A stretch of 64,000 nt of DNA, from positions 29,501,668 to 29,565,667 of the forward strand of contig CM031864.1 of NCBI GenBank assembly GCA_018697195.1. Direction: 5' to 3'. Position 1 is the first letter of the stretch, and the number at the start of each line of letters is the position of its first letter. Source of the stretch: Certhia americana (Eukaryota; Chordata; Aves; Passeriformes; Certhiidae). Below, in pieces: positions 43,919 through 57,135 of the stretch. The position numbers and the translations under genes are program-made. Below the pieces are notes generated by a model, which saw nothing but the letters and a program-made list of their open reading frames with translations, made no database searches and was not told where the DNA came from.

Positions 43919-46900
43919 TGCCTATGGAAACTGGGCTGCTGGCAGGGGACAAGGCCCTAGTCTGTGACATGGCCCCACTGTGCCTGTGCTGCTGGGTGGT
44001 GGCACATTCCTCAAACAAGCATTCCAGCCATGTTCCCTGCAGTGGGACCGACTTGGAACTATGGGCTGGGATGAAGCACCTCTTCCTTGTGCCGGGCTGG
44101 AGCTGGGAGCTCGGTGTGGAGGTGGTGGCAGAGAGCTGTCCCTGAGCTGGTGACACTGGAGGGTCCCCGCAGGGACTGTCCCCGGCGGGCCCGTGCTCCC
44201 TTCCCGCAGCGGTGGCTGGAGGAGGGCCACGCCTGGGTGACAGAGGCGGGCTGGTGTGTCCTGCCCAGCAGCAGGCAGCAGATGGCAATGTCGCCCTGCC
44301 GGAACCGCAGGGATGCAGGGAGACACTTGCTGTGCTGACAGCTTGGGGACAGGAGACAAAGCCTGGTGGTGGGTCCAGCTCCTTTAGAAGAAGCCGTAGG
44401 GTCTCCGGAAGCGTTGGGTGTCTGGTGAAGATGCTCCTTGGCTCCGGGCTACTGTGGGTCCCTGCTCCCCACGGCCATCCAGGTGGGACAGGTGAGCAAG
44501 GGAACAGGCAGGGATGTTCCTTTCTGCCTGCTCCCTCCCCAGTCTAGCAGAGGCTGCCGTGGGTTGCTCACAGCTGGAGCAGCTCTTGCCAGGCCTTGGT
44601 AGGAGTGATTTTCACAGCTGGGGAGACCGAGGCAGGGAGCTGCACCTGTGAGTGAGTGGAGCTGGTCATCTGCTGTTTAGGCAGTGGGTGAGAATGCTCC
44701 CAGAATGAGCCTTGGCACGGCTGGGATGTGACCTTTGGCAGGGTGTTGTGCCTCTTCCCCCGACTCACCCTGGTCCCAGCAGGTGTTTTCCAGATGCAGC
44801 CACTGGGAGGTTTGGATGGGCACATCTCCTCCCTGTGCTCCACACAGCCCCAGTGGGATGGGAAGCTGGGTTTTCCATGTCACTGCCTGGCTTGGTGGTG
44901 TCCCAGGGTCACCTCCAGAGTCACCTCAAGGACTTTGTGCTCTGCACGCCTTATCTGATGGGAGCAGAGCCAGCGTTGGAAATGTTTTCTTCTCTTTTTC
45001 TCCGAGCAGATCCATCCCATCTTTTATCAGGCAGGGCTGCTGAGCTCAGGGAAACAGGAGCTGTGCCTGCTTGGGGCATGCTCCTGAGGCATGACCATTG
45101 GTTTTGTTGACTTCTCTGAGCTGACAACATGCTGGTGGCATCAGTGGCACAGAACACAGTGCAGGCATCAGCCCTGGGGGCAGGTGGCAGTTCTGGGTGC
45201 TGCCACTGGAAATACCAGCAGCAGCCAGTTGAGTGAGCCAGCTGACTTGCCTAAAGGGGTACTGCAGGTGCCCTTGGCCTCCCCATTGCCTGGATCCCAC
45301 ACATTTCATCATGGTTTGGAATCAGGCTGCTCCTCGGGGTGCAAGGCACTGGGTTACACATCCTTTGCTCCCCAAACTACAACGTTTCCAATTGGCACAG
45401 GGCCATGCAGGTGCTAAAAGTCAAATTAATTTCCTTCATCTGTGTGCTCCTGACTCAGCATTCCTTCAGTCACCACTTTACAGCAGGTGTGAGATGACAG
45501 GAAAATGCAAGGCAGGGAGCAGAGCCCATTGTCCTGGCCTGGTACCTCCCCATCAGGTACAGCCACACAGATGCTGGCAGTGCACTCTCAGCACAAGTGG
45601 GCCAGGCATGGCATTGCCAAAAGGCTTTGTGGGTCATGGCAGTGGTGTCCTTGTGGTGTCCTCTCACCCACTCCCAGCTGTATCCCTGGCTCTGCTAAAG
45701 GGCAGTGAGTATCTTGAAAGGTGCAGGGTTAGGGACGCTCCTTAAGAAATTTAAGGCTTTATGGCAGGACGCATCAGGTCCGTGTGTTCTGAGCCTAATT
45801 TCTTCCTCTCATAAGAAATTTCTAATTTCTTCCTCTCTTGTGTGACTGTTTTCTTTACCTAACACATGGTGTTTTAGTCATTCATTAGGTGGTGGCCAGG
45901 CTTTGCCACAATGGCAGCTGCATTTTGGGAGATGAAGTGTCCTGGGCTAACACATCCATGAAATGTGGTGAACAGTGCTCAAGAGAGAGGTCAGACTGTA
46001 TCTGAGGTTTTGGGGCTGGCCTCTGTGTTGTTGCTGTGTGTGGTTTTATGTACTCCTCCCCTCTGGAAATGCGATTTGGTTTCCAGGAGAGGCTTGTCTT
46101 GACACATCAGCCCTTAGCTGAGTCACTTAAGTTAGCTGGAGGAGCCCCCAAGAGACCAGGACACAGTGTGGAGGCTCAGAGGACTCCTCTGTCCTGCAGA
46201 ACAGCAAGTGTGGGGTGGAACAATCAGGCACCCATGGCAGAGGGGGATGTGGGCACCTGGAGGAGAGGACTGGCAGTGCTGGAAAAGCAATGGCTACAAA
46301 CAAGGAGGAAGGAAACCCTGTCTTGGAATAAAGTACAAACTGAGCCAGACTCTTTTTCACTTGGTCACCTAGAAGTCCTGGAAAAATCAGTGGAAAAGGG
46401 AAAGCAATCCAAACTGAGTGCACTGCGTCTTGGCAGGGATGTTCAGAGATAAGGAATGTGCAGTCCTTGCAGTCAGTGGAAGGAGCCCCAGCCCAAGACC
46501 AGGAGATGCCTATCAGGCTGGACATTGCTTGTGCCACGTACACCACATCTGCTGAGGGGTCTGATTGCTGCCAGTGTTATAAACCCCTATCACTCTCCAG
46601 GTGCAAATAAGCCTTATCTCCTAAAGTGAATTCTATTAACCAGGAATGGACTTTGCTGCTCGTGTTGTGCCCTTTAAACCTCACTTGGAACTTTTCTGCC
46701 TCTAGTGAGTTGTGGAGGGTTTGAGGAAAAGAAAAACAAAGTGGTTTCTTCCAGTGTGAGCTGCTCTGAGCAGTGGGTGTCCTGCCAGCCACATGGATGC
46801 TACTGCAAGAGCAGCTCCAGGTTTGCTTTGGTGGGGATCCAGGAGCTCTGCCGACTCCAGACAGACCACTTGGGATGTTTTTTGCCCAAGTTTGGAGCAG

Positions 46901-47469
46901 GAAGCTGCTATTGGTCTGCAGTTCCCTTGGCTGGCTCAGGAGAATTTGTCAGAGGCACTTGCACACCAAACTCTCCTTGCAGTGCTAAATATACTGATAA
47001 TGGACTTGCAGGTAACACTGCTGGGCTGCAGCTGCCCCTGCCTCCAGTCCTGCAAGCACAAGCATTGCAAGGGACCTTTCTGGCCCTCTGTTTAAATAAT
47101 GTCTGTCCTTGTGTTCCCAGGAAGGCTTTTGTAGCAGGAGCAGTCATTTATGAGGTCCTGGTATGGGCAGTGACTCTGTTTCACACATTATTCATGCAGT
47201 TCCCAGTAACGATCCTTTGCTCCCTGGGAAGGTTTGGATCACCAGCTTGTCCTCCCTGTGAGGCTGCTTCTTTCCACTATGTCAAGGTAAAACAGCCCAT
47301 CTCCCTTGAGAAAGGAAGCCTCTGCTCAAGGGGGAAGGGAAATGTTGTGTCCCAGATTGGCTTCTTCTCCCTTAATGCTGTGCCTGTCTCTCCAGGTTGT
47401 CCCTCTCCCTGTTGCCTGGGGAAGGGGAGCAGTGCTCAGCCTAGTGAGTGGGACTGCAGAGGATAATGC
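43919..47469. other. Non-coding spacer with one long open frame
   Basis: A 253-codon + frame at 46705-47466 opens with GTG, is Cys-rich and has no domain. I judge it a chance frame. 44.1-44.3 kb is mildly CpG-rich. No repeats were identified. Confidence 0.45.
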
Positions 47470-47665
47470 AGATCAGAGAATCACAGAATAGTTTGGGTTG
47501 GAAGGGCCTGAAAGGTCACCCCCTTCCTATCCCCCTGACATGGGCAGAGGTGCCATTCACTAATCCCAGGTTTCTCCAAGCCCTGTCCCACCTGGCCTTG
47601 AACACTTCCTGAGATGGGACAGCCACAGCCTCTCTGGGCAACCTGTCCAAGACATCCTGGCTTCT
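47470..47665 (-). mobile_element. CR1 LINE 3' fragment
   Basis: AGAATCACAGAATAGTTTGG, GTTGGAAGGGCCTGAAAGGT, then CCACCTGGCCTTGAACACTT, GATGGGACAGCCACAGCCTC and TCTGGGCAACCTGTCC are the inverted CR1 3' end. Confidence 0.9.
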
Positions 47666-49827
47666 TTAGGTGTTCTTGCAGGTATGAAGGTGGAAATGGG
47701 AGCACCTGGACCTCTTGTGCCAGCCCAGCTCCTCAAACAGGTCCATGAGCTGTGACAAATACCAGCACAGCAGCAGAGGAATGTGCTGCCTTGCCAGTAG
47801 AAAGCTCGTGGGTAAACTGGAGGCTTGGCTGCTCCTTCATAGCTTTGCAAAGCTGCCTGGATGCTGCTCTTCTTGCATCTCCCTCGGCGGCCAGATCAGC
47901 AGAGGGCACTGCATGTCCATGCTTAATCCACCTGGGAAGGTCTTTTCCATCACTCCAGCTCCAGCAGCTCATTGACCACCAAACCTCTCCCCCAGCTCCC
48001 TGCCAAAGAGCTCCGGGCTGCAGGACCGCGTCCCTGATGGAAAGATAGGGCCTGATGGAGGAAATCAGGAGGCATTCGGTGAAACGACAGGAAAATTTAG
48101 ATCAAACGGCAGGAAATCCGCCCTCGGGCAGCACAGAAGAGCCGTGCTGTGGAAAACTCTGCTTTGGCAGGAGGTGATCCAAGACAAACAGGGAGCTGCC
48201 TTCTGGGATGGACTGGCTGGCAGGCAGGATGGGTGAGAGCCGGGGATCTGGGCAAAGCCATAAAAGCAGTTTGGCTTTGTGTTCTGCTGTGGTCACTGCA
48301 GGCGGTCAGGGAGGAGCTCCCGCCCTACCCAGTCTGCAGGATGGTACCTCAGCCCATGCAAGAGCAGAAGGAGCCTTTCTCACCATGGCCTGAGGCAGAT
48401 ATTTATATTTATAACTTATATATGGGTATTTAACAGGGTATTTACCAGCCTGAAGTGGCATCAACGGGGTCCCAGCTGGGTTTGGTGCAGACGGTGCTCG
48501 CCTTGGTGAAGTGTGGGCTGTTTGGAGGCTTTGGGCTCTTCCAGCGACAGAATCTGTGTGCAGACACAGAATAAGTGTCCCAAAGTGGATGTTCCCATGG
48601 TGCCTGTGGAAGTAGGTGCTTGCTGGAGTGAAGAGGGAGCCAGATGCTTTCTCTTGCATTGCCGCAGCACTGCAGGTTTTGATGCTGTAGTGACTTCTCC
48701 TCGGTGGCGGTCTCTGGCTGCAGTCAGGAGGGAAGATCAAAGACTCATGGATTTTCTTGGATGGAATGTCCTTCTGCCTTTCATGGGGCAGGAAGGGTGA
48801 GTGGTTGAATTCTGGAGTGTTTCCCCTTGGGTTTCTTCCCTGGTTGAAATCAGGGCTAGTCTGAGAGCTCTCGGATGGCAAGTTGGCAGCACTTGGGTGA
48901 CCGCCCCATAACCCCCACCTGTCTGGCTGGTTCCTGCAGGGCTGAACCCCCACAGGAGACCAGGCACGTGCGCCTCCACGAGGTAGCTGTGGGCTGAGCC
49001 AGCCCAAGGCTTCACTCAAACATAAATTGATTTATTTCCAGCCAGTAGGAAGTGATCACTGCTTGGGAACCTGCCTTGGTGTGCATTTGTTGACTGAAAC
49101 CTTTATCAAGAGAGTGAAGGTGGTTTCCAGACTTGCTGATGTCCTCGAGATAGCTTTTGTGGAGGCTTTCCAAGACACTGCAATCTCAGCTATTGCCCTT
49201 TGACAGCAGCAAAGATAAAGATATATGAACCTGATGTTCAAGGAATCTTCCTCCTCCTCCTCCTGCAGTTCTTGAGATTAGGCTGCTCCAGGGCTCTGTC
49301 CCTGGAACAACCAGCTGGGGAATCACACAGCTCTAACCACCCACGCTCTCTGCCTTGTTTCTCCTCACCATCTTGGAGCAGGGGCTTGCGTGGAGGTGTC
49401 TGAGCTCTGCAGGAGTGTGAGAAATCCTCAAGGTGGAGATGACTGATCCCCTCTGACTCTACAAGCAGAAGGGTAGCTCTCATCCTGTTCAGGCTGCCTA
49501 AACAAGTTGGTGTTGCTCAGGAGAGATGAGAAAGCTGAGATAAAACCACGTTCCCTGGCACAACTAATGCCTGAAACAGATGTGTGTTCATATGGGACTG
49601 TAAAGGAGCTGGGAAATGCTGCCAGCCTATCTATGAATGTCCTGATGGACCTCCTGGAGGCCACAGGAAAAGTGTTAGACACAAAAGGGAGAGAGGTTTG
49701 TAAGGAGGACCAGCTGGGGAGATTGAGGCTACGCAGACCTCCCATGAGAAGAGGCTGTGGCAATGCCAGTCAGTAAAGATGAAAGGGGAGGTGAGCTCTA
49801 ATTAGCTCTGGGACATCTCCACCCTGC
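47666..49827. other. Non-coding spacer
   Basis: A 237-codon minus frame (48306-49019) overlaps + frames and has no domain. A short TCC repeat lies at 49248-49265. Nothing else was seen. Confidence 0.45.
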
Positions 49828-50460
49828 AGATGGAATCACAGAATCATTCAAGTTGGAAAAGATCTTTAAGGTCATCAGCCATGTCCCCAGGTGCCTTGTC
49901 TAGACTCCTTTAAATACCTCCAGTGATGGTGGCTCCCTCACTTCCCTGAGCAGCCTGTTTTAATCCCTGATAACCCTTTTCATGAAGAAATTTTTCCTAA
50001 TATCCAGTCTAAAACTGATGAGACTTGAGGCCATTTCCTCTTATTCTATTGTTGTTACCTGGAAAAAGATACCAATCCCCACCTGGCCACATCCTCCTGT
50101 CAGGGAGTTGTAGAGAGTGATAAGGTCCCCCTGAGCCTTCTTTTCTCCAGACTGAGCTCTCACAGCTCCCTCAGCCACTCCTGGTGCTCCAGACCTTTCC
50201 CCAGCTCTGCTCCCTTCTCTGGACACGCTCCAGCCCCTCAATGTCCTTCTTGCAGTGAGGGGCCCAGAACTGGACACAGAATTTGAGGTGTGGCCTCACC
50301 AGTGCCCAGCACAGGGGAACAATCACTGCCCTGGGCCTGCTGGTCACACTATGGCTGGTACAGTCCAGATGCCCTTGGCCTTCTTGCCCACCTGGCCTCA
50401 TGTTCAGCTGCTGTTGACCAGCACACCTGATTGCTGGTCCCCTTAGATGACTGCCTTGGG
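49828..50460 (-). mobile_element. CR1 LINE 3' fragment, longest in window
   Basis: It begins at ATGGAATCACAGAATCATTC and runs through ATTTTTCCTAATATCCAGTC, AGGGAGTTGTAGAGAGTGAT, TTTCTCCAGACTGAGC, CTCAATGTCCTTCTTGCAGT and GGCCCAGAACTGGACACA. No uninterrupted reverse-transcriptase frame remains. The exact 5' border is unclear. Confidence 0.9.
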
Positions 50461-52787
50461 GGCTCTCCCTCTCTATATTTAAGAATCTTCTCCAGATTTT
50501 TAGCAGATAAATCCATGGCCGGCTTTTTCCTCATTTGTTCCTGAGCCAGAGGACAGTGCTGGCACAAACAGCTCCTCTCCCTGCCTGTGCTCTTCGATGT
50601 TGATTTGAAATAGTCTCTCTTTGGCCTTGGGTTTCAGAAGGATGCTTTTCAAAACCAGAAATAAATAGGCTTGAAATATTTCCCATAATTTTGCAAGATC
50701 TCAACCCTCTGATAGCCAGATTAGAAGAAGGATAACAAAGAAATCAGCATTCAGGCTGGAATGACTGTTGTTAAATAGACAACACCGTAAAGCCAGTACT
50801 TCTTGTTTACAATTGAACTCATGAATTTTTAGATATTAATGTATGAGAGATTGAGTAAACAACCATTGTGCCTCTAAGGAATGAGTCCCAGGCTGTCCTG
50901 AGCTGGAATACTTTGTACTTTCCTGATTGCCTTCCAAGAATTTCAAATTACTTGGTAAGAGAAAAACAACCCGGCTTCATGAGATGTTTGTGAGGTTTTC
51001 TGGATGGACTTAGTTCTTCTTCTCTGTGATGGGGCTGCTTTGGGGCTGGGAATTGTGGGACACTGAAACACCTGGGTGTTCATGGAGGGGTGGGAACTTC
51101 ATGTGAAGAATAAACCAGCAGGGTCAGGAGGGTCAGCCCAGGGGGTGTTAAAACCCTGCTGCAGTGCACAGGTCGGCAAAGGGTGTGTAGGCCTGGCAGT
51201 CAACATTCCCAGTTTGTTTGGTGTGGAAACACTGTGGACAGTGGCACAGAGAAGTGAGGGGACAAGTGGGAAGACACACAGCAGTTCAGGGAGAGAGCCA
51301 ACAAGAAAAGGACTCTGCTTGCCTGATTCATGAGCCTTTCAGGAGCAGTTTGGATGCTCATGGGCATGGATCTATGGGGACAACCCCCAGGGACAAAGTG
51401 ACAAAGGGATGTGTGGCCAAGCCGTGTCCCCCATGCCATGGAGAGACCGAGCTATGCTCTCCAAGGAAGCTGTGGCCCATTTTATGCACTTCTGGGTTCT
51501 CCAGGCTTAACCAGAGTATTTCTGTGCCAAGGTGGCCCTGAAAATTGCAAATTGTGCCTCTGGGCCAGCCTGGACCATCCTGCCTTGGGCATCCTGGCCA
51601 GTACTTTGGTAAAGCAGGCAGGAGGGGTTCCTCTGTACCTGGCTTCTTCTTGGCTTTGGTTCCCAAGCCAGCAGCCTGGAGCTGTGGAAAGTCATGAATT
51701 CGGGTTACCAAACCATCTGCTGGCTGCATTTTAAAAACCAATTAAAGCAAAATTGTTTCCAGCCCTTCTGTTTGCAAGATGTAGTCTAAAGAGAGAGAGC
51801 CAAGCCAGGATTTGCCCGATCCTGCCGCTGCTCCAAGTATGAGTTAATTTGATTTAATTCCTTTGCTGTGCATGCTGGAAAGTGAGTAGTTCCCTACTGA
51901 GGACCCAGGGAGCATGCAGGTAAAAAGGACTGTGTGCTGTTCAGTCTAAATGATGGGGAAACCCGGAAAAATGGCATTTTGAGGCTTTTAAAATTGCTTT
52001 TAATTAGAAATTTTAAATCAGGGTTTAAAAATGTAGGAAGTAGGAATACTTTTGAATGGTAGAGGATGATAGAGTGTTGTTGGAGATGGATGGATGGATG
52101 GCAGGTCTAGTCAGAGTTGGAAGGTCTGAGGAGCTGTTCCTGATGTACCCCACAAGGCTGGGGTACTGGTGTGGGGGCAAGGGGTCCCTCAGAGCCACCT
52201 CTGCTCACGCCCTGACTCCCAGAGACTTCTCAAAGCAGGAAACTCTTCTTTCTTCCTTTTCTTGTAGTGAAAGGCACACGGAGGCGGGGGGAGGAAAGGA
52301 GGTAAGGGTGAAAAGAGAAGGTAGGGTGACATTATTCTTCCTTGTCCTCATTTGGCAACTGTCACCCTGCCAAATCAGAGGATAACCTTGTGCTGGAGGG
52401 GAAGGTGAGGCCATGCCTGGTGGTGAAGGGCACAGGCATAGAGGATTTAATATTCTCTGTGTTTTTATGTCCGCAGGGTTTTCATTCCTGTTCTGCTGAG
52501 AGGTCATGCCCAGGAGAACTGGGGAAATGAATCCTCATAACCCACACAGGACACAGCTTTGGGGACAGCTGGGGACTGCCTGACAGCCAGGGATGACAGG
52601 ATCAGGATGTTCTGGTGCTTCAGGCTGTGCCTGGTGGAAAGGTCACACTCCCAGGCTAGTGGTGACAAACCTGTGATGCTCTGGGAGCAAAGGAGAGAGG
52701 AAGCAGATCTGGGACAAAGCACCTTCTTTTTCCAGGAGGGGAAGGTGAGATGCCCCAATGCCGTCTTGGGCAGGGTGAGATGAGATG
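50461..52787. other. Non-coding spacer
   Basis: A small ATGG repeat is at 52068-52081. No gene or further repeat is recognised. Confidence 0.45.
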
Positions 52788-53235
52788 AATCAGAGAATCC
52801 CAGAATGGTTTGGGTTGGTAGGGACAACAAAGATCATTTAGTCCCAACACCCTGCCATGGACTGGGACACCCTCCAGTAGTCCAGGCTGCCAGAGCCACG
52901 TCCAGCCTGGCCTTGGACAATTCCAGGGATGGAGCAGCCACAGCCTCCCTGAGCAACCTGTGCCAGGGCCACCCCATCCTCATAAGAAAAAATTTCTTTC
53001 TAATATCCCATCTAACCCTGCTGTCTTTCAATTTGTGTACATTGCCCCTTGTTTTTGATGATGAGTCCCTCCTCAGCTTCCCTGTAGTTCTTCTTCCCTG
53101 AAGAAGAGCTGTGGCAGACACTAGAAGGTGCTGTGAGGTCTCCATGCCATCTTCTCTTCTCCAGTCTGGAGAAGAGAATCCCAACTTTCTTAGTCTGTCT
53201 CCAGAGGGGAGATGCTCTTATCAGCTTCGTGGGCC
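52788..53235 (-). mobile_element. CR1 LINE 3' fragment
   Basis: AGAATCCCAGAATGGTTTGG, CCAGCCTGGCCTTGGACAAT, GAGCAACCTGTGCCAGGGCC, TTCTTTCTAATATCCCATCT and TCTTCTCCAGTCTGGAGAAG are the inverted CR1 3' blocks in order. A long minus-strand frame (53012-54013) runs across its right-hand border. Confidence 0.9.
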
Positions 53236-53474
53236 TCCTCATGATGATTCCATGTCGATCGAATGCTGGGGATACCAGAAAGGTTGATACAAGATAAAAT
53301 GAAGGATGCTGTGGGGAGAGCCCAACTTGGCTTGTCCCCTCACACTGTGCCAGCAACCGGCTGAACGTACCACGGCTGTGCATCGAGGGGGCAAAAATCC
53401 CAAGGAGGTGTTCCATGATGAGCAGAGGGCTTAGCACAGCTGCAGGGTCTTTGCTGGGGTGCCTGCTTGGTTTA

Positions 53475-53770
53475 CAAGGAAAAAGCCCCGAGCTCAGCCC
53501 CGGGCCGAGCTTATGTAAGAGCTGGCAGCGGGGCCGGCGGTGCGGAAACCCAGCGGGGCGCAGCCGCCTTTGATTCTCTCCTGTTTGCTCAGCAGCTTTC
53601 ATGCGGCGGGGGAGCAGGGCGAGGACGCGAGATTCCTGCACACTGAACTCCTCTGTTTCTCTCGGCAGGATAAACAGGACATAAAACAAAGCCCCGAGCC
53701 AGCTCTCGCCTCGGAGGCAGCGTGCTGCCAGAACCCCCGCGGGACAGCCTGTTCCCCTGGGGAGCAGCCA
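53475..53770. promoter_or_regulatory. Small CpG-rich patch with splice-acceptor-like site
   Basis: Local GC and CpG rise sharply (GGGGCCGGCGGTGCGG near 53530, ATGCGGCGGGGG near 53600). A pyrimidine tract ending TTTCTCTCGGCAG at 53669 resembles a 3' splice site on the + strand. This could be a weak CpG island or the start of a non-coding transcript. No coding exon is convincing. Confidence 0.28.
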
Positions 53771-55327
53771 CCCCATCCGGGGTGCCACGGGCTGGGATGC
53801 AGGAGGAAATGGGAGCCCACCCAGGGAGGGTTCTGGGCGCTGCAGCCCTTTTGGTGGCCTGGTGAAGGCTGGCATTGAGGAGCAGGAAAATAGGGGTAAA
53901 ACTCCCTGGCAGGATTCAGGTGATGAATCTTGAATCATGAACTTGAAGAGCCTGGGGTGGATTCTCCAAAGTGACACTAAGCTGGACACTGTGTGACCAC
54001 TGCCCAGTGACACTGGGTGTCACCTGCCCAGCTACCCCACAAGGCACAGTCCCAGACAGCAGGACTGAGCCCTGTCTGACCCACTGTGGGGTGCAGCAGG
54101 GTGAGGAACAGATCTAACTCTGTTCCTCTCTGCAATGGACTCTGGCAGTTTCCAGTGGTCCCTTAAAGCTGGGCTACTTTATTTATCATTTCCCTTGAGG
54201 AATAATTTCCAGGCTCTCTTGCCCCCATACTGATCCCTGCCAGTGACAGAGGGCAGTGGGACTGATCTCAGCCCTTTCCCAATGCAGGATTAGCTAAGTT
54301 GGCTCCTCAGAGACACAGCCCAAACCCATGCCAGCTCCCCAGAATCTCCAGAGAACCACAATTTCACCACTGCTCTCCTCCAAGGTGAGAAGGCAGGGGG
54401 TTCACACTCACTGGCAGGGTTTGAATCCCTTCCAAACAGTTTCAAGTGGGGTTTGCTTGGGAACAAAGTGTCCTGTAGCCTCCCTGAAGTCGCTTGGCCC
54501 AGGGAAAGCCTGGGCCCAGTGTGAGGATGCAGCAAAACTCCTCAGAAATTTTATTGCTTGCTGAAGGAGCACAAGGGAGGATAGTTTGGTGCTCTACCCC
54601 TGTCCTGTCAGCCATGCTAGGCAGCAAGATCCCCTCTCTCCCAGGGCACTGCTGGTGAGTTATTCTGAGCTGCCCTGCCCCAGCTCTGTCACAAGTCTTG
54701 TGCTGCTCTGTGCACTGCTGTTGCCAGCTTCTGCTCCCAAAAAAAAGAACTGTGGCAGGGGAAAACCCATCTGGGCCAAAAGCTGCTTTCCTGGGATGTG
54801 GGGGCTTTGAGGCATGTACACACAAACCTGTGGAAATGCAGAGGTAGGAAAGGAGGTGCTGCCCTGAGGAGCAGCGTGCCTGGGTCCCTGCTGTGGCTGC
54901 TGAGCACTCCTGCAAGTGCCTGAGCTCTGCTCTTCCAAAACCCTTGGGATCTTGGTGACAGGGAGGATGGAAATCCTGGGACCACTTTTTCAAATCTCTT
55001 GGATTGGGGTTTTGTGAGAGCCAGCCTTCTCGTAGGATTCCCACTCTGGGCTTGATGGGTTGGAAATACTGCAAGAGCAGCCCTTTTTCTGTTTTGTTTT
55101 GTTTTTTTCTTTTTTTTTTTCCCTGATGTTTGTGTCTTTCCACTTCTGTCTCTGGCCAAGGCAAGCAGTGCCAAGGCACAAGGGCCAGGCACACCCAGAG
55201 GGAGGAATGGGGAAGCAAGGCACCCTCAACCCACAGGACAGCAGGGACAGAACACAAACCCCCTGGTGGGAGTGAGGAGGAGGAGGGTTTGCTTACCACC
55301 TCTGGCTGAGGGATGGCTTTCCTTACA
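53771..55327. other. Non-coding, with a T-rich tract
   Basis: A T-rich run at 55084-55120 makes a Lys-rich stretch in a 285-codon minus frame (54442-55299). That frame has no domain and is probably spurious. Confidence 0.45.
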
Positions 55328-55655
55328 GGGATTCATGGAATCATCAAATGGTTTGGATTAGAAAGGATATTGAAGATCTTCTAGGCCACCCACCTTCCAC
55401 TAGACCAGGCAATTCCAAGCCCCATCCAGCCTGGCCTTGAACACTTCAAGAGATGGGGCATCCACAACATCTTTGGACAACCTGCGTCACTGCTTCACCC
55501 CTCTGAATAAAGAATTTCTTCCTAATATTCAATATAAGCCTGCCCTCTGTCAGTTTAAAATCATTACCCCTTGTCCTATTACTAAATGTCCTTGTTAAAA
55601 GTCCCTCCCCAACCTCCTTGGAAGCCCCTTTTCCATGCTGGAAGGCTCCTGGATT
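55328..55655 (-). mobile_element. CR1 LINE 3' fragment
   Basis: CATGGAATCATCAAATGGTT, CACCTTCCACTAGACCAGGC, AGCCTGGCCTTGAACACTTC, GAATTTCTTCCTAATATTCA and ATCATTACCCCTTGTCCTAT are typical. It belongs to the subfamily with the 'CCCCTTGTCCTATTACTA' block. Confidence 0.9.
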
Positions 55656-56999
55656 CAAGGTCAGTGTCATGGCTCCATTTCAGCCCCCTGTCTCCTGCTC
55701 CTTCTCTGCTGCTGGGTTACCTTGGGAGAGGTGAGGAGGGTCTGCACAGGGGGTTCACACAGGATTCCCACCTCTTTCCAGCCCCATGGACAGCTCTCCC
55801 TGCCCCTGCTTTGAGCAGGAATACGAGCTCCAGCTGCATGAGTGGAAAAGGCTCCAGCTCCCAAAAAGCAGCACAGGATCAAAGCTTTCGAAACACTCGG
55901 GGCATTTGGCCCAGGCAGTTTTGTTCTGACTATTTATAGCAGTTGGGGCCAAGCGAGTTCAGAGTTGGAGGAAAACTTTTCCAAAGCTGGGGGCCATTTG
56001 GATGAGGGAGGGGGAAAGGGAGTTCAGCCAGGCCCGTTTCCAGCAAATGTTGACTCCTTCCCTTAGGTATGTGTTGCTATCCGTGACACACTAACAACAG
56101 CTCCGCACACAAGTGCCTGGCTGGCCCTGTAAAGATTGAAACAAAAATGTGAATTGGCTGGGAAGGAGAACATGGAAAAGAGAAAGTTTCCAAACAGCAA
56201 AGCTGTCGTATTTGAAAGCAAAAACTTTCCTTACCAGCTTGTTTCCATCCTCTAGTCGACATACTACAATTACAAATACACCAGGATTGTTGTCCAGGGG
56301 AAAGCTGCTGATGATTTTAGGGCAGAAAGACCAAATTATGGTTTCCTGAAGCCGTGCTTGGAAATGGAGAGGAGGGGCCTTTTTATCTTCAAGGTGGATT
56401 TTCTAGTGCTGTTGCTAAAGAGCATTTCATTTTCCTGTCCTACCCAGCAAAGCCAGGCTTAAACTCTGAGCAAGCAAACCAACACGATATCCTTTAAATC
56501 CTGTCACCCAGACCATGAAGGCAGAACATGGGTTTTCCTATCTGCCAAGTGAAATGTGCTGCTGCTGCTGCTGCTGCTACTGTTTAGTCGTGAGGAGCAC
56601 GAGCTGGGTGCTTTAGATACACACCATGGCTTTTTGCATGCCTGGCTCTGCTCTCTTGATTTGAGGCACTCAGTACAGGTTATAAAAATATCCCTCTAAT
56701 TGCCAGGAGCTTTCCCAGCCATGCTCAGCATCTCCCTTTCTCCTAGGAAAAGGGTACAATTAGGTTGGCAGGTAATTATAATCAGCCTAATGTGTGGATG
56801 GCCCAAAGAAGGTGGGTTTGGCAGCTGGGTGGTGTCCAGCTCAGGTGGGCTGTTACTGGGAGGGATGTTATGCTCTTTCCTGGCATGGATGGTGAGGGAT
56901 TTCTCCATGCTGTAAGAGCTGAGTGCTGCAGCAGCAAACATCCCCAAACCTTGGATTGTTTCTGGGGAGAAATTCCATAGCCAGAAGATTTCCTTTCAT
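55656..56999. other. Non-coding spacer
   Basis: It contains the (CTG)7 run. Nothing else is recognised. Confidence 0.45.
56557..56578. repeat. (CTG)7 microsatellite
   Basis: Seven uninterrupted TGC/CTG units lie outside any supported frame. Confidence 0.95.
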
Positions 57000-57135
57000 A
57001 CCATCACAGAGGGGTTTGGGGCCTTAGAGATGACCTGGTCCAACCTCCCTGCCACAGGCGGGGACACCTCCCACTACAGCAGCTTCCTCAATGCCCCATC
57101 CTACCTGGCTTTGATATCTCCAACATCCCCACCAA
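57000..57135 (-). mobile_element. CR1 LINE 3' fragment, diverged
   Basis: ACCATCACAGAGGGGTTTGG, GATGACCTGGTCCAACCTCC, CTCAATGCCCCATCCTACCT and GGCTTTGATATCTCCAACAT are a decayed inverted CR1 end. Confidence 0.7.

Noticed and set aside
46705..47466. 253-codon Cys-rich frame
   Set aside because: It starts with GTG, has no domain or splice context, and such lengths are possible by chance at this base composition.
54442..55299. 285-codon minus frame
   Set aside because: It depends on a T-rich tract read as Lys codons and shows no domain.
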